NCBI GenBank assembly: GCA_016801885.1
Contig: CM028895.1
Location: 20,728,001 to 20,792,000, forward strand
DNA from: Toxotes chatareus
Taxonomy: Eukaryota; Chordata; Actinopteri; Toxotidae
Length of the DNA stretch: 64,000 bases
Direction: 5' to 3'
Shown: positions 1 to 12,260 of the stretch, one piece after another
Numbering within the stretch: the first letter of the stretch is position 1
Layout of the letters: every line of letters starts with the position of its first letter
Translations under genes and position numbers: made by a program
Notes under the pieces: model-generated
What the model was told of the DNA's origin: nothing
The model's input: only the letters and a program-made list of their open reading frames with translations
Databases searched by the model: none

Positions 1-429
1 AACGGAACATTAAACATGTTAGAAATCGATCATTGTAAACAATAAACAGCAGCAGGTGGGTGGAGCCAGGACCATAGGACATGCAGCTCCGGAGCCAGAG
101 ATACCTGCAGAAAGGTACAGAGAAAGAGAGACCAGAGAGAAACAAACACAAGACTACGGGACAGAGAGGACACAGAGTTAATGACATGTAATAAAGGCTA
201 ATAAATTTGAGAGTGGGTCTGAGGAGAGAAAGAGAAAGAAGAAGAAGTGCACAGTAAATCATGGGATGTCCCCCAGCAGCCTAGGCCTATAGCAGCATAA
301 CTAGGGGATGATTCAGTTGCCTGAGCCAGCCCTACTAAGGGCTATATCCTTAACTGTAACAGTGTCTATAGAGATAATTGTGACTAACTATAAGTTTAAA
401 TAACTAGGACTGTAACTACAACTAATTAT

Positions 430-2240
430 AAGCTTTATCAAACAAGAAGGTTTTAAGCTTCGTTTTAAAATTAGAGAGGGTGTCTGCTTCCCGAACCCAA
501 ACTGGCAGTTGGTTCCATAGGAGAGGGGCCTGATAGCTAAAGGCTCGGCCTCCCATTCTACTTTTAGAGATTTTGGGAACCATAAGCAAACCTGCATTCT
601 GGGAACGAAGCAATCTGTTAGGATGATATGGTACTATCAGCTCTTTGAGATATGAAGGAGCCTGGCCATTGAGGGCCTTATATGTAAGGAGAAGGATTTT
701 AAAATCAATTCTGGATTTTACAGGAAGCCAATGAAGAGAAGTTAGTACAGGAGTAATGTGATCTCTCTTGCTAATTCCAGTCAGTACTCTCGCTGCAGCA
801 TTTTGGATCAGCTGGATGCTTTTTAGAGAGTTAACTGGACATCCTGATAATAGGGAATTACAGTAGTCCAGCCTAGAAGTAAGAAAAGCATGGACTAATT
901 TTTCAGCATCACTCTGCGACAGAATGTTCCTAATCTTACTGATATTGCGCAGGTGAAAGTCCTAGAGACTTGTTTTATATGTGAGTTAAAGGACAGATCC
1001 TGATCAAAAATAACTCCAAGGTTCCTCACAGTCGTACTGGAGGCTAAATTAATGCCATCCAGAGTAACTATATGATTAGATAAACTGTTTCTGAGGTGTT
1101 TGGGACCAAACAAAATAACCTCGGTTTTGTCTGAATTCAGAAGAAGAAAGTTACAGGTCATCCAGGCCTTTATGTCTTTAAGACATGCCTGAAGTATGGC
1201 TAACTGATCTGTTTCGTCTGGCTTCATAGATAAATATAGCTGGGTATCATCCGCATAGCAATGGAAATTTATTCCATGCTTCCTGATAATATTGCCTAGG
1301 GGAAGCATGTATAAGGTGAACAGTATCGGTCCAAGCACAGAACCCTGTGGAACTCCATGACTTACTCTGGTAGATATGGAGGGATCATCATTAACATGAA
1401 CAAACTGGTATCTATCTGATAGATATGACTAAAACCAGCCTAGTGCTGTTCCTTTAATCCCAATAACATGTTCCAATCTATCCAATAGGATATTATGATC
1501 AATGGTGTCAAATGCAGCACTAAGGTCTAGCAGGACAAGTATAGAGACGAGTCCATTATCTGATGCTATAAGAAGGTCGTTGGTAACTTTCACCAGTGCT
1601 GTCTCTGTGCTATGATGAACTCTAAATCCTGACTGAAAAACTTCAAACAAACCGTTCCTATGTAGATGATCACACAACTGAGTTGCAACAGCCTTTTCAA
1701 GAATTTTAGAATTAAAGGGGAGATTGGATATAGGTCTATAGTTTGCCAAAATGTCAGAGTCCAGAGGAGGCTTTTTAAGTAAAGGTTTGATAACTGCAAC
1801 CTTAAAAGTCTGTGGAACATATCCTGTAACCAACGAGAGATTTATCTGATCTAATATGTGAGTGCCAATCAAAGGCAACACATCTTTAAGAAGTCTGGTC
1901 GGGATAGGGTCCAAAAGACATGTTGATGATTTAGATTTAGAAACTACTGAAGTCAATTCAGCGAGATCTATGGGAGAGAAACAGTCTAACGACAAATCAG
2001 GACTGGCAGACATTTCTAAAGATGCTGTTCTAGACATACCTACATCATTAACAGTTGTAGGCAGGATGAGATGGATTCTGTCTCTAATGTCTACTATTTT
2101 GTTGCTAAAGAAGCTCATAAAGTCATTACTAGTGAGAGCTAGAGGGATGCATGGTACAACAGAGCTATGGCTCTTTGTCAGCCTGGCTACAGTGCTGAAA
2201 AGAAACCTAGGGTTGTTCTTGTTTTCCTCTATTAATGATG
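430..2240 (-). pseudogene. L2 reverse transcriptase, broken (copy A)
   Basis: This is the reverse transcriptase part of copy A, which would make cDNA by target-primed reverse transcription. In minus-strand order there is a linker (2118 down to about 1900), then ANYRPISNL, GFRVHHSTETAL and palm motif A LLDLSAAFDTID (about 1490-1560). A TAG stop follows GWF near 1425. Next come the PQGS-type motif B (about 1335-1360), catalytic YADDTQLYL (about 1240-1260), LDYCNSL (about 860), and the C-terminal block ending near 430 with PLLWNQLPVWVREADT. At least one stop and several frame changes exclude an active enzyme. Copy D at 63289-64000 is nearly identical over the shared stretch, so the decay may be recent. 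Confidence 0.93.
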
Positions 2241-2652
2241 AGTAATAGGCAGTTCTTGCCTTACGAAGGGCTTTTTATACGTTATGATGCTGTCTTTCCA
2301 GGCTAGGCGGAATTCCTCTAAATTAGTGGATAACCATTTCCTTTCCAGCTTTCGTGATATCTGCTTTAAAGTACGTATTTGTGAATTGTACCATGGAGCT
2401 AGCTTCCTCTGATTACTGACCTTCTTTTTCAAAGGGGCAACAGAGTCAAGGGTTGAAGCGCAATGAAGCAGCAGTATTATCAACTAGATAGTCTATATCT
2501 GCTGGAGTAACGTTTAGGCCATTGCCCTCTGTAAAACTGGCACATGGCAGCGGAGATAATAAAGATGGAATAACTTCCTTATATTTGATAACAGCATTAT
2601 CAGACAGAAATCTACAGTAGTTAATTTTTTTCTCAGATGCTGTGCAGTTCAT
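2232..2652 (-). pseudogene. L2 endonuclease-RT linker segment (copy A)
   Basis: Two overlapping minus-strand frames join the endonuclease to the reverse transcriptase. They carry motifs usual for this linker in L2 elements: DNTAASLR, LAPWYNSQIRTLKQ and LERKWLSTNLEEFRLAW. The same linker recurs at 45813-46140 in copy B. A frame change near 2450-2480 separates the two parts. It belongs to the same broken polyprotein as its neighbours and is not a separate gene. Confidence 0.88.
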
Positions 2653-2672
2653 TATTGTAAATTCAAATGTTA

Positions 2673-3085
2673 CTAAAGAATGATCAGATAAAACAGGGTT
2701 CTGAGGAATACTGTCAAATATTCAGCTTCTATGCCATAGGTTAGTACAAGATCAAGGGTGTGATTAAAACAGTGAGTTGGTTTGTTAACATTTTGTAAAA
2801 AGCCAATTGAGTCTGATACTGAATAGAAAGCAGTCTTAAGGCTGTCATTGTGGGTATCGACATGAATATTAAAGTCGCCCACTATAATTACTCTATCCGT
2901 ACTAAGCACTAAATCAGATAAAAATTCAGTGAATTCAGACAAAAACTCAGAGTAAGCAGCAGGTGGACGATACACCACAGCAAATAGTACTGGTTTTTCT
3001 GTCTTCCAATTTGGATGTGAGAGGCTGAGGATAAGGCTTTCAAATGTACTATATTTCGGCTTAGGTCTAGGATTAATTAAAAACA
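2673..3085 (-). pseudogene. L2 endonuclease domain, C-terminal part (copy A)
   Basis: This is part of an endonuclease/exonuclease/phosphatase-fold domain that nicks target DNA for LINE insertion. Visible blocks are VLFAVVYRPP, then VIIVGDFNIHVD (conserved Asn and Asp), and HTLDLVLTYG. The N-terminal metal-binding residues and the start are missing because the element is 5'-truncated. The last part shifts frame near 2720, so the final Ser-Asp-His block is read only after a frame change (the 'aatgatcaga' stretch near 2680). Homology fades at about 3085, where AT-rich unrelated DNA begins. Confidence 0.88.
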
Positions 3086-4138
3086 TGGGTCATTTATTTT
3101 ATACCATCACTGTAGCTGTTCATCTGGAGTTTGTTTTTGGAACTTGATGCCCAACATTTTGTGTGTCAATACACTGAAAGGTGCTGGATATGAGCAGTTA
3201 AGTAAGACCATAGACCATTTGGTGAAGAAGTAAAGAGACATTACTCTCAGAAAAGGTTAAAATTACAATTCTTCCCTGGACTGAATATGAAGCGTTAGTA
3301 ACATTACAACATCCTTCAGCCATCACCAAGTGAGTCTGCTCATCATGTGTGAGAAACAGTGGGACACTCATTCAGTTATCAGAAACAGTGCTGTCACATA
3401 GTTACTAACAAATTAAAAGCTAACATAATAGATGACATATTGCGTTTGTCATTTTTACGATAATATTTAATTATTGTCTGAACATCATGACACATCTCAG
3501 GCTGCCAAAAATGATTTTAGAGGATCTATATAAACAAACAAAAAATGACTTTATCTGTTTGGTTTCTGATTCTCTGGAATGGGTAACTGTTTTTCTTTCT
3601 TGTGTTTTCTTAAAAATGATTATGAGCCTCGGCAAAGGCAGCTGTATCTCACAATAAACAAATTAATCATGGTGGGGGGGATCATCAGGTATCAATCATC
3701 AAATTTAATTATTTTTGAATGATGAGCAAACTATGCTCAGCTATTTAGCTCTGCCGTGGTCAAGATAGAAATCGTTCAAAAGGGTCATAACTGAATGTGA
3801 ACAAAACACCAGAAGAAATTTAATTAACTTTCAAATCTACACAACCTCATGAGCTCAGATTTTACTAAATGGTTTGAGCCCACTGAGAATCCACCAAGGC
3901 CAGGGACATGAGAGACCTGCTATCTGAACTATGGTGATGATCTCAAACCTCCCCTCATTATCTAGGTGTAACACCATAAAGTTACAATCCTTAAGAAGTT
4001 CAGTATTTATGTTTTGTTTTGTTTTTTCCAGTAAAAGACACTTGATGTGTTTGCATTCTGCAGTTACCTTTATGTTATTGGTCCTTTTCCCCACAGGCAT
4101 CAATGTGTGTCCAAAGCCTAGGGGACTCACAGTGTATG
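3086..4138. other. No gene recognised
   Basis: This is AT-rich, unique-looking DNA flanking LINE copy A. Opposite-strand frames at 3855-4155 have no recognisable domain and overlap each other, as chance frames do. Confidence 0.6.
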
Positions 4139-4142
4139 GATG

Positions 4143-4169
4143 GATAGATAGATAGATAGATAGATAGAC
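4143..4169. repeat. (GATA)n microsatellite
   Basis: About 27 bp of GATA units directly precede a LINE-tail-like sequence. Simple repeats of this kind are typical of the 3' termini of some fish LINEs. Confidence 0.85.
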
Positions 4170-4262
4170 TTTATTAATCCCAGAGGGAAATTAGTTTGTC
4201 CCAGAAGCACACATGCACAACAAATACAGTATAGTTATAAATAGATTAATCTAAGTGAGATT
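4165..4262 (-). mobile_element. LINE 3'-tail fragment, antisense
   Basis: The sequence 'ctttattaatcccagaggg' followed by 'aaattagtttgtccc' matches in antisense the common fish LINE ending (reading ...GGGATTAATAAAG on the minus strand). Only about 100 bp remains, with no coding sequence. The subfamily is uncertain. Confidence 0.65.
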
Positions 4263-5840
4263 CTCGTGAAATTCAGAGCACAGTTCTGGAGGCTACATGT
4301 GTATTATACAGGATATAGTGGACATGAGGTGGAAGGGTCAGCAGGGGGGCTGGTTTGCCAAGATTTTTCAAAAGAAACAACAACAAAAAAAACCATCATC
4401 AAACATTGTGGTGTTGATAGACGCTTCTCAGTGTTATTTCAGGCCAGGTGACCATGATAGATCATTGTTCCACATATGTACAGTGACCACCTCTTATTAT
4501 TGTTGTAACAGGAGGTTTGGGTCCAGGGGGGGGTGTGGGGGTCCTGACCTCTAGGTGTGGCAGTAGCTGCTGTGAATTAGGGTGGAGGGAGTTCAGCCAT
4601 TTTCTTTCTCTCTCACTCTCTCTTAGGCTGGGTTTCCTACAAACATCTTTCCTGTTCCCAGCGTAGGGATCATGACCCCTAGAAACTGCACGATAGTACC
4701 AGCCCTTTGTAGTATCTGGTTCCTGGTTGTGCTTGCCTGTGGTTTCCTTGTGTAATTCCCTGTTTCTCTACCTACCTGTGTTCATGTCTTCTATCTGTAA
4801 GCCTGACTTTTTTACACTTTAAAAGTTGTGTTTCAGTTCTTCCTGCTTCCCTCATACTAATAACATGGAATTAAGGGGAAGTGATAAGAACAACACAAGT
4901 TTAACTCTGACTTTGGGCCTTTAGCCATTTCTTACACTTTTATTTTCAAAATTCATATATATATTTAGTGTAGCCTGTTTTAATTTTATGTTTATTCCAT
5001 ATAGTGTCTCACACAGTCACTGTGCTGTGTAGGGGTGTCACATACCTCCACATGGACACAGTTTCCCACAATCCTCTGTTTATCAGCTTCCTGCCTGAAT
5101 GCTGCCCACGGTCTCAGCATTTACAGTGACTGGAACTGAAGGTCAGTGACCCTTGATGGAATTTGATCAAGAAAACCTGAGTTTTTTGTGTCTCTGCTGT
5201 GCCACAGTGGTAAAGAGGCACCCCTCCTCTGCAGAACAAAACAGAAAATAAAAATAATCACAATTCATATAATCGTTATCCAGTAAGTCAGAACATGATT
5301 AAAGCTGATTCATGATTTCATTGAACAAAGTATTATTTCAAGAGCAGATACAGTGATGTCTAGAGAAGCTTTGTCATCATAAGTCTTATAAGTCAGAAGT
5401 ATCTCCCTGGAAACAAAAGTTTAAAATCAACAGAGATTAATGAAATTAATGATACTCCTGAAATTAAAGCACAGAGACAAGTTTGCAAAGAGTGTCATCT
5501 GTCATCCTCCCTCTTACAGCTGAGGGAGTCGTTGGTCAGGTACTGCTGGTGGAGGGAGGAGGGGCTTAGTTTGACCTTGTTGATGGTAATTTGCTGTTAT
5601 CCCAGCTGCAAGCGCACTATGGCTGAAATGTACTGGTGGTGAATGAGAGACAAAACGGTTAAAAATACTGCTTTTCTGCAAATGCATGCTTGTTGAACAG
5701 GTGGTTTGATAAATTACCTTAATTGGCTCGTGAGAGGTTTTATTGCACTCAGAGGAACAAGCTTAGAGGTTGTCAGCTTAAGAAAGGATGTAATTTAGCC
5801 AATTTTAAACCAGTGTCATTCTCTCCTCGTTGGCTTCTCT
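4263..5840. other. No gene recognised
   Basis: No coding sequence or mobile element can be supported. Frames at 4266-4554 overlap in two phases and resemble nothing known to me. The pyrimidine-rich stretch near 4600-4860 could be a decayed dispersed repeat. Confidence 0.5.
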
Positions 5841-5844
5841 GCTC

Positions 5845-6035
5845 TGCTGTCTTGTGTGTGTGTGCGTTTATATGTGTGTGTGTGCGTGTATAGTTGTAGA
5901 TCTATCTTTGTGAGGACTAATTTGAGCATAGACCTTATGGGGTGAGGACATTTTGGTCGGTCCTCACAACTCTAAATGGCATGCAGTATGTCAATGAGTG
6001 TCTTTACAAAGATGTAAGTACAAGTTTGCGTGTGT
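5845..6035. repeat. Fish dispersed repeat with flanking (TG)n
   Basis: A (TG)n tract runs into 'tagttgtagatct', then 'tttgtgaggact' and 'gtgaggacattttggtcgg', and closes with another TG-rich stretch. GTCCTCA pairs with TGAGGAC. This is the well-known fish repeat built around 'gaggacattttgg' between dinucleotide tracts. A diverged relative is at 37165-37380. Confidence 0.6.
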
Positions 6036-8150
6036 GGACTCCAATCCTCTGATTTAACTCCTCTGTTTCTCAAAGTACTGACAAAAGTTCTGATCTTAAA
6101 CTTTTTGGGGTTTTGAAATTAAGTTTAAACTTAATTTAGTAATTTTTATTTTTTGAGTAAATGTGAAAAATGTGCCAGCTGCCGGTGGTTCTGGGAAAAG
6201 CATAACCAGCTAAATGGACAACACCTCATGTCAGCCCTTATCGCCTCTTTGCTTATCTCCTCTTCGCTGGGATGGATGGATTATTTTAGGAATACTACAC
6301 AATGAACCTTGGGTTATTACCCAGCATGCTCTTTAAATGGAAACTTTGGAATGAATGTTACTGTGCGGCTGGAGAAAGTAGCAGAAGTCTTAGCATTATC
6401 AGCTGACAGTAGGAGTTAACTTTCAGAACCTGACGAGGCTGTCATCTGAAAAACAAAACAATTACACTCACACTTTGTGAATGCAGTCATGCTATGGAAT
6501 CAATTTATTTTGCCATATTATTGTAAAGTTGAAATCTTGAAGAGCTGACTTAAATTTCAGTGTGGCACTTTCCACGCAACCCTCAACTGTTTTAGATCTG
6601 CTTCAAGCTTGATGTGAAAAACATAACCTCGGCTCTCTCACTAACTGTCTGGTACTGTAGGCCCAGCCTGCAGAAGATGATAGTAATTATCTCAATGGTT
6701 TAAGTGCCACTTACAGCTGAAGAATAGAGTTTTGGCCACAACATAAGGGAGTGAGGATATCAAATGAGAAATATCATTATTTACAGTGTGATCTCAGCAG
6801 CCAGTCAGGCTCTAAATGAGGGTTTGATGTTTGCACTGACATCCACACACTGAGATAATTACTGCTCTCGAGCTGGATGATGATAAGGCACAGAGCTGAT
6901 CACACTGTCTCACTGCAGACTGAAAAATAAAGATAGACGAGAGAGAGGACTGTGCAGCTTGGACACACAAACTACATACACGTAAACTGATGTGTGTGTG
7001 TGTGTTCACAAAGCAATCTTGCCTACGTGTGTGTGTGTGTGTTGACATTCTCCAAGTTGCCTGGTCACATTCAGCACTCCTCTGTGCCTTGCTTATGAGA
7101 ACAGTAAATGCCGTCATGGGTTGCTTCTTCATGTAATTGCCTTCCCAACTCCCTTTTCTACACAAACACACACACACACAAAGTCAAATGATCAAATCAT
7201 GCCCTCCTTGCTCCGCCAGTGTATCCCACCGTTGCTGAGTACAAATAACAGTCTAGGCAGGCTTCATTAACAGGGAACAGAGAGCAGAGGAAACCACACT
7301 GAGGACAGATGTTTCCAACCATCACTGGTTGTAATTTAGACTCTAAACTCTATGGGGGAGTCTATTGTCTGAGAGGCCAATACACTCAGGAAATCCATAA
7401 AAATCCCAACTCCAACAATTGCTGTTCTAATAAAACTCTTTGTTACAAATAAATCAGCATCTGCGGGGTCCATGAGTGATGGGCTTCACTAACCTTGAAC
7501 CTCATCGTTTTATTTTTGGGCTTTTAGAGAAAACAATCTCCAGCACACCGTGTAACAGATGAAGCACTGTTGGGAGCAGTAGGATATTTCCATCAACTGT
7601 AGAGGTGAGTGTAAGAGTTGCAACAGTAAAAATGGCCATGCATGCATAGTTTGACAGCCAGAAAGCAACACCATCTTTTTTCCCTTTGTCTCTCACTCTC
7701 TTTTCTTAGCTCTCAGCAGCACTAAGAAATTGGCAGGTTTACCCATACAAGAAAAAAAGATTATGTTGCTCACTCTTAGTGGTGTCTAACCTTTCAGATT
7801 GTTCCGGATTTATGTGAATATATGTGTCAGAAAAGAGATTACTTTTCAAATGTCATTTTGTTGTGAGCAGCACAAACTAAATTCCATTCACCTCCATTGT
7901 TGCAGTTGGGACAAATATGTCCAAACACAGACAAATAAAAATTACCCATGTTGAGTGATACCACAGAAGATAAGTGAGGAAAATATATAGGTTTTGTAAC
8001 TATCACCATAATAAATACAATACACCAGCTGCATATTATGGTAATTTATCCGTCAAAAACATACAGAGTTTCCAGTCATTAGATATTTTTCCCACTAACG
8101 TCTGCTATATCTCTATTGTTCAGTGTCTTATGACTGGCAAAAACGCACAG
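6036..8150. other. No gene recognised; short TG/CA tracts
   Basis: Only short (TG)n/(CA)n runs are visible, near 6989-7003, 7027-7041 and 7158-7180. The frames across 6812-7177 and 7502-7696 read through these tracts or have no known motif. Confidence 0.5.
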
Positions 8151-8154
8151 AAAT

Positions 8155-8490
8155 GATTGTGCTCCTTAAGTCCTCTATGAACATCCTGCAGCTGAGTGCA
8201 AAGCAGCAGAGTCAGCTCCTCCCTTTTGGGAGTGAGTTGCTGAACCAAAGGAAGAAGTATTTAGGAGTATGATGAAAGATGTGGATTGGTGTGGTCTCTT
8301 GCTTTACATCACAGTGAAGTATCATAGTGAAGAGGGAGCTGAAACGCTAGGATTGACCAGTGGATCTACATTCAAACCCTTACCTATGTTTATGAGCTTT
8401 GGATAGTGACTGAAAGAATGCGATCACAGATTCAAGCAACTGAAATTAGTTTCCTCAGCAGGGTGCTGGCCTCACTCTGGGGAGTAAAGT
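8155..8490 (+). mobile_element. Decayed LINE reverse-transcriptase C-terminal fragment
   Basis: Broken plus-strand reading around 8330-8480 gives a block like REL..A...TSGSTFKPLPMFMSFG, then VTERMRSQIQATEISFLSRVL, resembling the 'YGHELWV-TER-RS-IQAAEMSFLRRV' block common in fish non-LTR elements. Upstream, 'KKYLGV' near 8250 fits the preceding block. Stops and frameshifts are frequent. I think of RTE or Rex3-type elements, but the clade needs a search. Confidence 0.65.
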
Positions 8491-10404
8491 TTAACAATGG
8501 CATGTAAAAGAATCACTTTTAAAAAAGTCATATCTATCAGTGTAATGTAATATATTCAAATATCTCTCATCTCCAGACAGTAATTCAGAGCTGCTCCTCT
8601 GACCCCCTGTGTAACATTCCTGAAGGACATCCTGAAGACGAACAATGGGAGAGAACCAAACTAGTCAGTGGTTCCCAAGCTCCGCTCCTTCCCCACGCTC
8701 AGCACTGACAATAATACCAGGATGGACATCCATGGACACTGTGCTAATGCTGGTCTGGACTGTTTGAGAGCAACACCCTCTGACGAGTTCCTGCATCGAG
8801 GGTATTTCCTCAGACACATTAGTCACATTTGTTCCAGTCAAACAACAAAGAAACCTGGAAGTGACATTCTTACTCCACATCAGCTGAGCTTTTCCAGTTT
8901 GAATTCAAACATTTTGTTTGATTAAAGATTGTAATGGTAATAGTATAACTGAAGCTCCATGCAGATAGCAAATTGTTAAAATGATATTAGACCTACTAAC
9001 TCTGGTTTACTTTGTCATAGGTCTCATTTTTGTAGTTTAGGGCACCATTTTGATGAATAAATATTTTATTCAAAGACACAGATTTTATCTCCGTATATAT
9101 ATATATATACACACACACTATATACACTTTATTCAACTTACTTGCTGAGATCTGTAAGGTGACATTACTACAACTGTAAATGACTCTTAAGAAGATCTGT
9201 TTTTAATTTCAGCCACTTCCTGTATGCTTTTATTCTTTTAAATGCCATTTTGTTACAGGACTTTTGTTTTAAAGGTACTTCCTGTTTGACCGCTTTACTG
9301 ACCTAAGGAAGTTTAATGGTGTAAAACAAGGTACATTTACAGAATATTTAAATGTATTTCCGTTGTAAAAGTTACGTCGAAAGTTAGCTTCTTCTCTTTC
9401 TCGCTAGCTTTAGCATTTTCAGCTCATCTCTGCTAAGCAGTTTAGATTAGCGGTTCTGTAATTAATGATGATTTATATAATTAATGCAGTGTACAGATTC
9501 TTTTTGTTTGTGTTTGTAAGAGCTTATTTTTTGTTATTTGTCTGTCCTTTAGCTCTTACTGTGTTTACAGAAGGAAGGAGTTTAAGGAAGAAAACATAGT
9601 TGTGTTCATATAAAGGCTAAAGGCTGAACATAAATAAAAACTTCTAGAGACATCAGTTCGCTTCACCATTGTCTGGCCGGGGTTTGCTACAACAACAAAA
9701 TCTGATGGGTCAACGAACGAGCAATAAGATGATCAGACAGGTTGGAAATAGATCAACAGTTTATCAAGATTAGCTGATAAAGTACAGCTCTACTACATCA
9801 TTAAGATATACAGTATTACTTTATTGTGCAGAGGAAAACACTGGACTAAGTCTAACCCCCCACCACCCCCACAGAAAAACCTCTAAACCGCTTCTGTCAG
9901 GAGGAAAGTCTGTCCAAGTGTACCTTCACTGAATTTATGTTCTGTGGTCTGCAGTCACTGTAGACAGTGTTCTGCAGGCCACACAAACCACACGCACGCA
10001 CACACACTTTCTGAGATCTTGACTATTAGTGCGAGTAAGCATCAGGACACCAAACTAAAAGTAGACAGACTGAGATGTGGTTTGCGTTTGCATGCATTTG
10101 CGTGCATACAGTACATGTGTGACCACATGGCTCCTCCTGTAAGATGCAGAAACATTTTCTAAACTTGATTAAGGATGTCTGCACACCACAGTTCACTGCG
10201 GGCTCACAGCACAGCCATCTGCTTCCGTTTGTCATACACACAACACAGATTTTATCTCCGCTTGAAACATTCCAACTCTCAGCTTTGTCATCATTGCAGA
10301 AGAAGATTAGCCTTTGATTTAAGCAGGATTCAGAGGTATTCAATCATAGCTGAAAGCATAGCTTTTTTTTAGCCCTGCTAGCAGCACAGCTTCATGGATT
10401 CCAG
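8491..10404. other. No gene recognised
   Basis: This is AT-rich, unique-looking DNA with a short (TA)n(CA)n tract at 9096-9118. The opposite-strand frames at 8665-8925 and 9944-10372 overlap each other and show no domain. Confidence 0.5.
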
Positions 10405-10452
10405 TCAGTAAGTTTGTCCAGTTGTTTGTCCACAACTGGACAAACTTACTGA
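10405..10452. repeat. Perfect inverted repeat, 20-bp arms, 8-nt loop
   Basis: The arms at 10405-10424 and 10433-10452 are exact reverse complements around the loop 'tttgtcca'. There is no T-run or promoter context to suggest a function. A snap-back template switch is the simplest origin. Confidence 0.95.
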
Positions 10453-10632
10453 TTATCTGTCTCAGCTACTGGATGGGTATAGTGGAATTTTGGACAGACA
10501 CTGGCAGATGCTCCGAGGAAGTAACCTACTGACTTCAGTGGTTCCCTGATTTTTCTTTTGGTGTCAGCATGCTGATGTTAGCATTTTGCTCAAAGCACCA
10601 ATGTGCCTACACCCTCACTGCTGCTAGTATAG

Positions 10633-10668
10633 CCATATTCTTATTCTTCACTAAGACTAAGAATATGG
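10633..10668. repeat. Inverted repeat, 11-bp arms, 14-nt loop
   Basis: CCATATTCTTA at 10633-10643 pairs perfectly with TAAGAATATGG at 10658-10668. Confidence 0.9.
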
Positions 10669-11039
10669 ACCCTTCAGGGTGACCTAAACTGATCTGTCTG
10701 ACTTGCTTATTCATGCCGGAGAGCAGAAACCATCCCATCATGCCTTAGAATTAATTGCAGGACATTTGTACTTTCTAAATAGGGTTGATTTCTTACATTG
10801 TTGAATGGCCAGACTGCCTCAAAGGTACTCTGTGGTGAATTAGTCCAAAGTCTATCATGTAACCTACACCATCTCCACCCACATATGACCACCATCTCGC
10901 GACGAAGGCTTCATATCTAGATCACATGATGACAACAAAAACATCTCCATGACAACTGAGCAAACTTCTTTCACTGATGAAGGCCATGAGATGTGGCAGA
11001 ATAAGAAATCCAAGTAAGTGGACCTTGTGGTAAGTTTGC

Positions 11040-11069
11040 TGACCTTAGAAACAGCAGTTTCTAAGGTCA
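11040..11069. repeat. Perfect inverted repeat, 13-bp arms, 4-nt loop
   Basis: TGACCTTAGAAAC at 11040-11052 pairs with its exact reverse complement at 11057-11069 across the loop AGCA. Confidence 0.93.
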
Positions 11070-11149
11070 AGATGGGGGAAGTTACATCACTCTGCTTGCT
11101 GACTTGCTGAAAATACTAGTTTATATCAAAGAGAGTGTTAGACCAAGGA

Positions 11150-12260
11150 GGTCTGCTACTTCCCCAACAACTGGCCCTGGATCAACAGGGACATTAAGGC
11201 CTTGTTGAACAGGAAGAAAATTGTTTTCATGGCAGGGGACACTGTAGATGCCAAGAAAGAAATCCAGAAGGAACTGAGGAGGGAGCTGATGAGGGATGGA
11301 AGGATAAAGACCATTACAGGAACAGGACAGAGGGGAAGCTGCGGCAGAAATATCTGAGAGACATGTGCGGGGGGAGTGAGGAATATTACTGGCATGAAAA
11401 TATCAGAGGGAGCAGTAGAGGGAAGTTGAACATGTTTCAACAGGTTTGAGTCACAACTGAACACAGGCTGAACCTCTGTCCACCTTTTCTAATGTCCCCA
11501 TTCACACCTTGGCTGCTCCCTCCTCCGCATGCCTCCCTGTGGCACCACATAACTGGGACAGGGCAGCCACTTCCTGTCTCCTTCCAACATTACCCAGCCC
11601 CCGGAGAACAACACCACCACCTCCAGCAAACCTCCCTCCCCCTCATACCCCTCAATCCCATCTCTCCCTCCCCTCCCTCCATATACTCTCCCAATCACCC
11701 CACCACCCCTATCCCTCTCCCTCTACCCCCTCCCTCCTCTTCACACTCCTCCCTCCTGCTCCCATTCCATTCCTCCCCTCATTCCCTCTCCTTCAACCCC
11801 TAACCCTCCTCATTGTGTCCCTCTCTGCCCGCCGCCTACAATCAAAAGTTCAATGGTACAGCCGTAGCATAACCCAGTGGCCGTGGCGCAGCAAGTTAAG
11901 AGCTTTGGACTTTGGACCGCCTGGAGATCGGAGCGTCACTGGTTCCATTCTTCGACCATGCCCAATGGATATGGGCACTAGTGTAGGAGACCCCCCCAAG
12001 TTGTGTGTGAGCAGCTGGCAGGAGCATTCTGGTACCTTTCTGAGCTCTCGCCGATACTGAGAAAGGTGCCAAACATCTGGAAGACATCCTGCATTGTCCC
12101 TGTGCCCAAGAAGGGACGTGCCAGTGCAGGTTCTTCCTGAGGAGGCTCAGTCCTTTCAGTGCATGCTAGGCTGCTACAGATGCTCTACTCCACAATGCCA
12201 CAGCACGCAGTACCTCCTACCTACACTGACTGAGACTCACAACCATACACCACTCATAGT
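11150..12260 (+). mobile_element. Rex1/jockey-like LINE remnant with internal deletion
   Basis: Plus-strand pieces of a fish LINE are in order but decayed. Around 11163-11340 is PNNWPWINRDIKALL, then KEIQKELRRELM, typical of the linker before the reverse transcriptase. 11470-11820 is Pro/Ser-rich low-complexity linker. At about 12063-12115 is VPNIWKTSCIVPVPKKG, the start of the reverse transcriptase. The sequence then jumps at about 12125 to FFLRRLSPF and LLQMLYSTM, which belong near its C-terminus, so the catalytic core is deleted. A tRNA-like SINE interrupts at 11870-12060. The clade label is from memory of similar fish proteins. Confidence 0.75.
11870..12060 (+). mobile_element. Probable tRNA-derived SINE
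   Basis: 'ccgtggcgcagcaagttaag' resembles an RNA polymerase III box A (TGGCNNAGY), and 'ctggttccattc' about 45 bp downstream resembles box B (GGTTCRANNC). The tract sits between two parts of the LINE remnant that read on into each other, so it looks inserted. The 3' end is unclear. It has diverged too far from a tRNA to be a real tRNA gene. Confidence 0.5.

Larger units (their letters stand above)
1..3085 (-). mobile_element. L2-type LINE copy A, 5'-truncated, cut by window edge
   Basis: A non-LTR retrotransposon lies in antisense orientation. Read on the minus strand from right to left it gives the second half of an apurinic-type endonuclease, a linker, a reverse transcriptase with motifs FDTID and YADD, the typical L2 C-terminal tail, and a 3' untranslated region (about 1-420). 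The start of the endonuclease is missing, so the copy is 5'-truncated near 3085. The true 3' end lies outside the window, since 20-125 matches 48540-48660, which lies inside another 3' tail. Frameshifts and stops break the frame. Assignment to the L2/CR1 group rests on protein motifs and on the linked 3' tails. Confidence 0.92.

Noticed and set aside
11875..11960. tRNA gene
   Set aside because: Box A- and box B-like words are present, but no cloverleaf or anticodon arm can be drawn. It fits a tRNA-derived SINE better.
11492..12060. Pro/Ser-rich frames of 103 and 183 codons
   Set aside because: The region is the low-complexity linker of a decayed LINE plus an inserted SINE. The frames are by-products.
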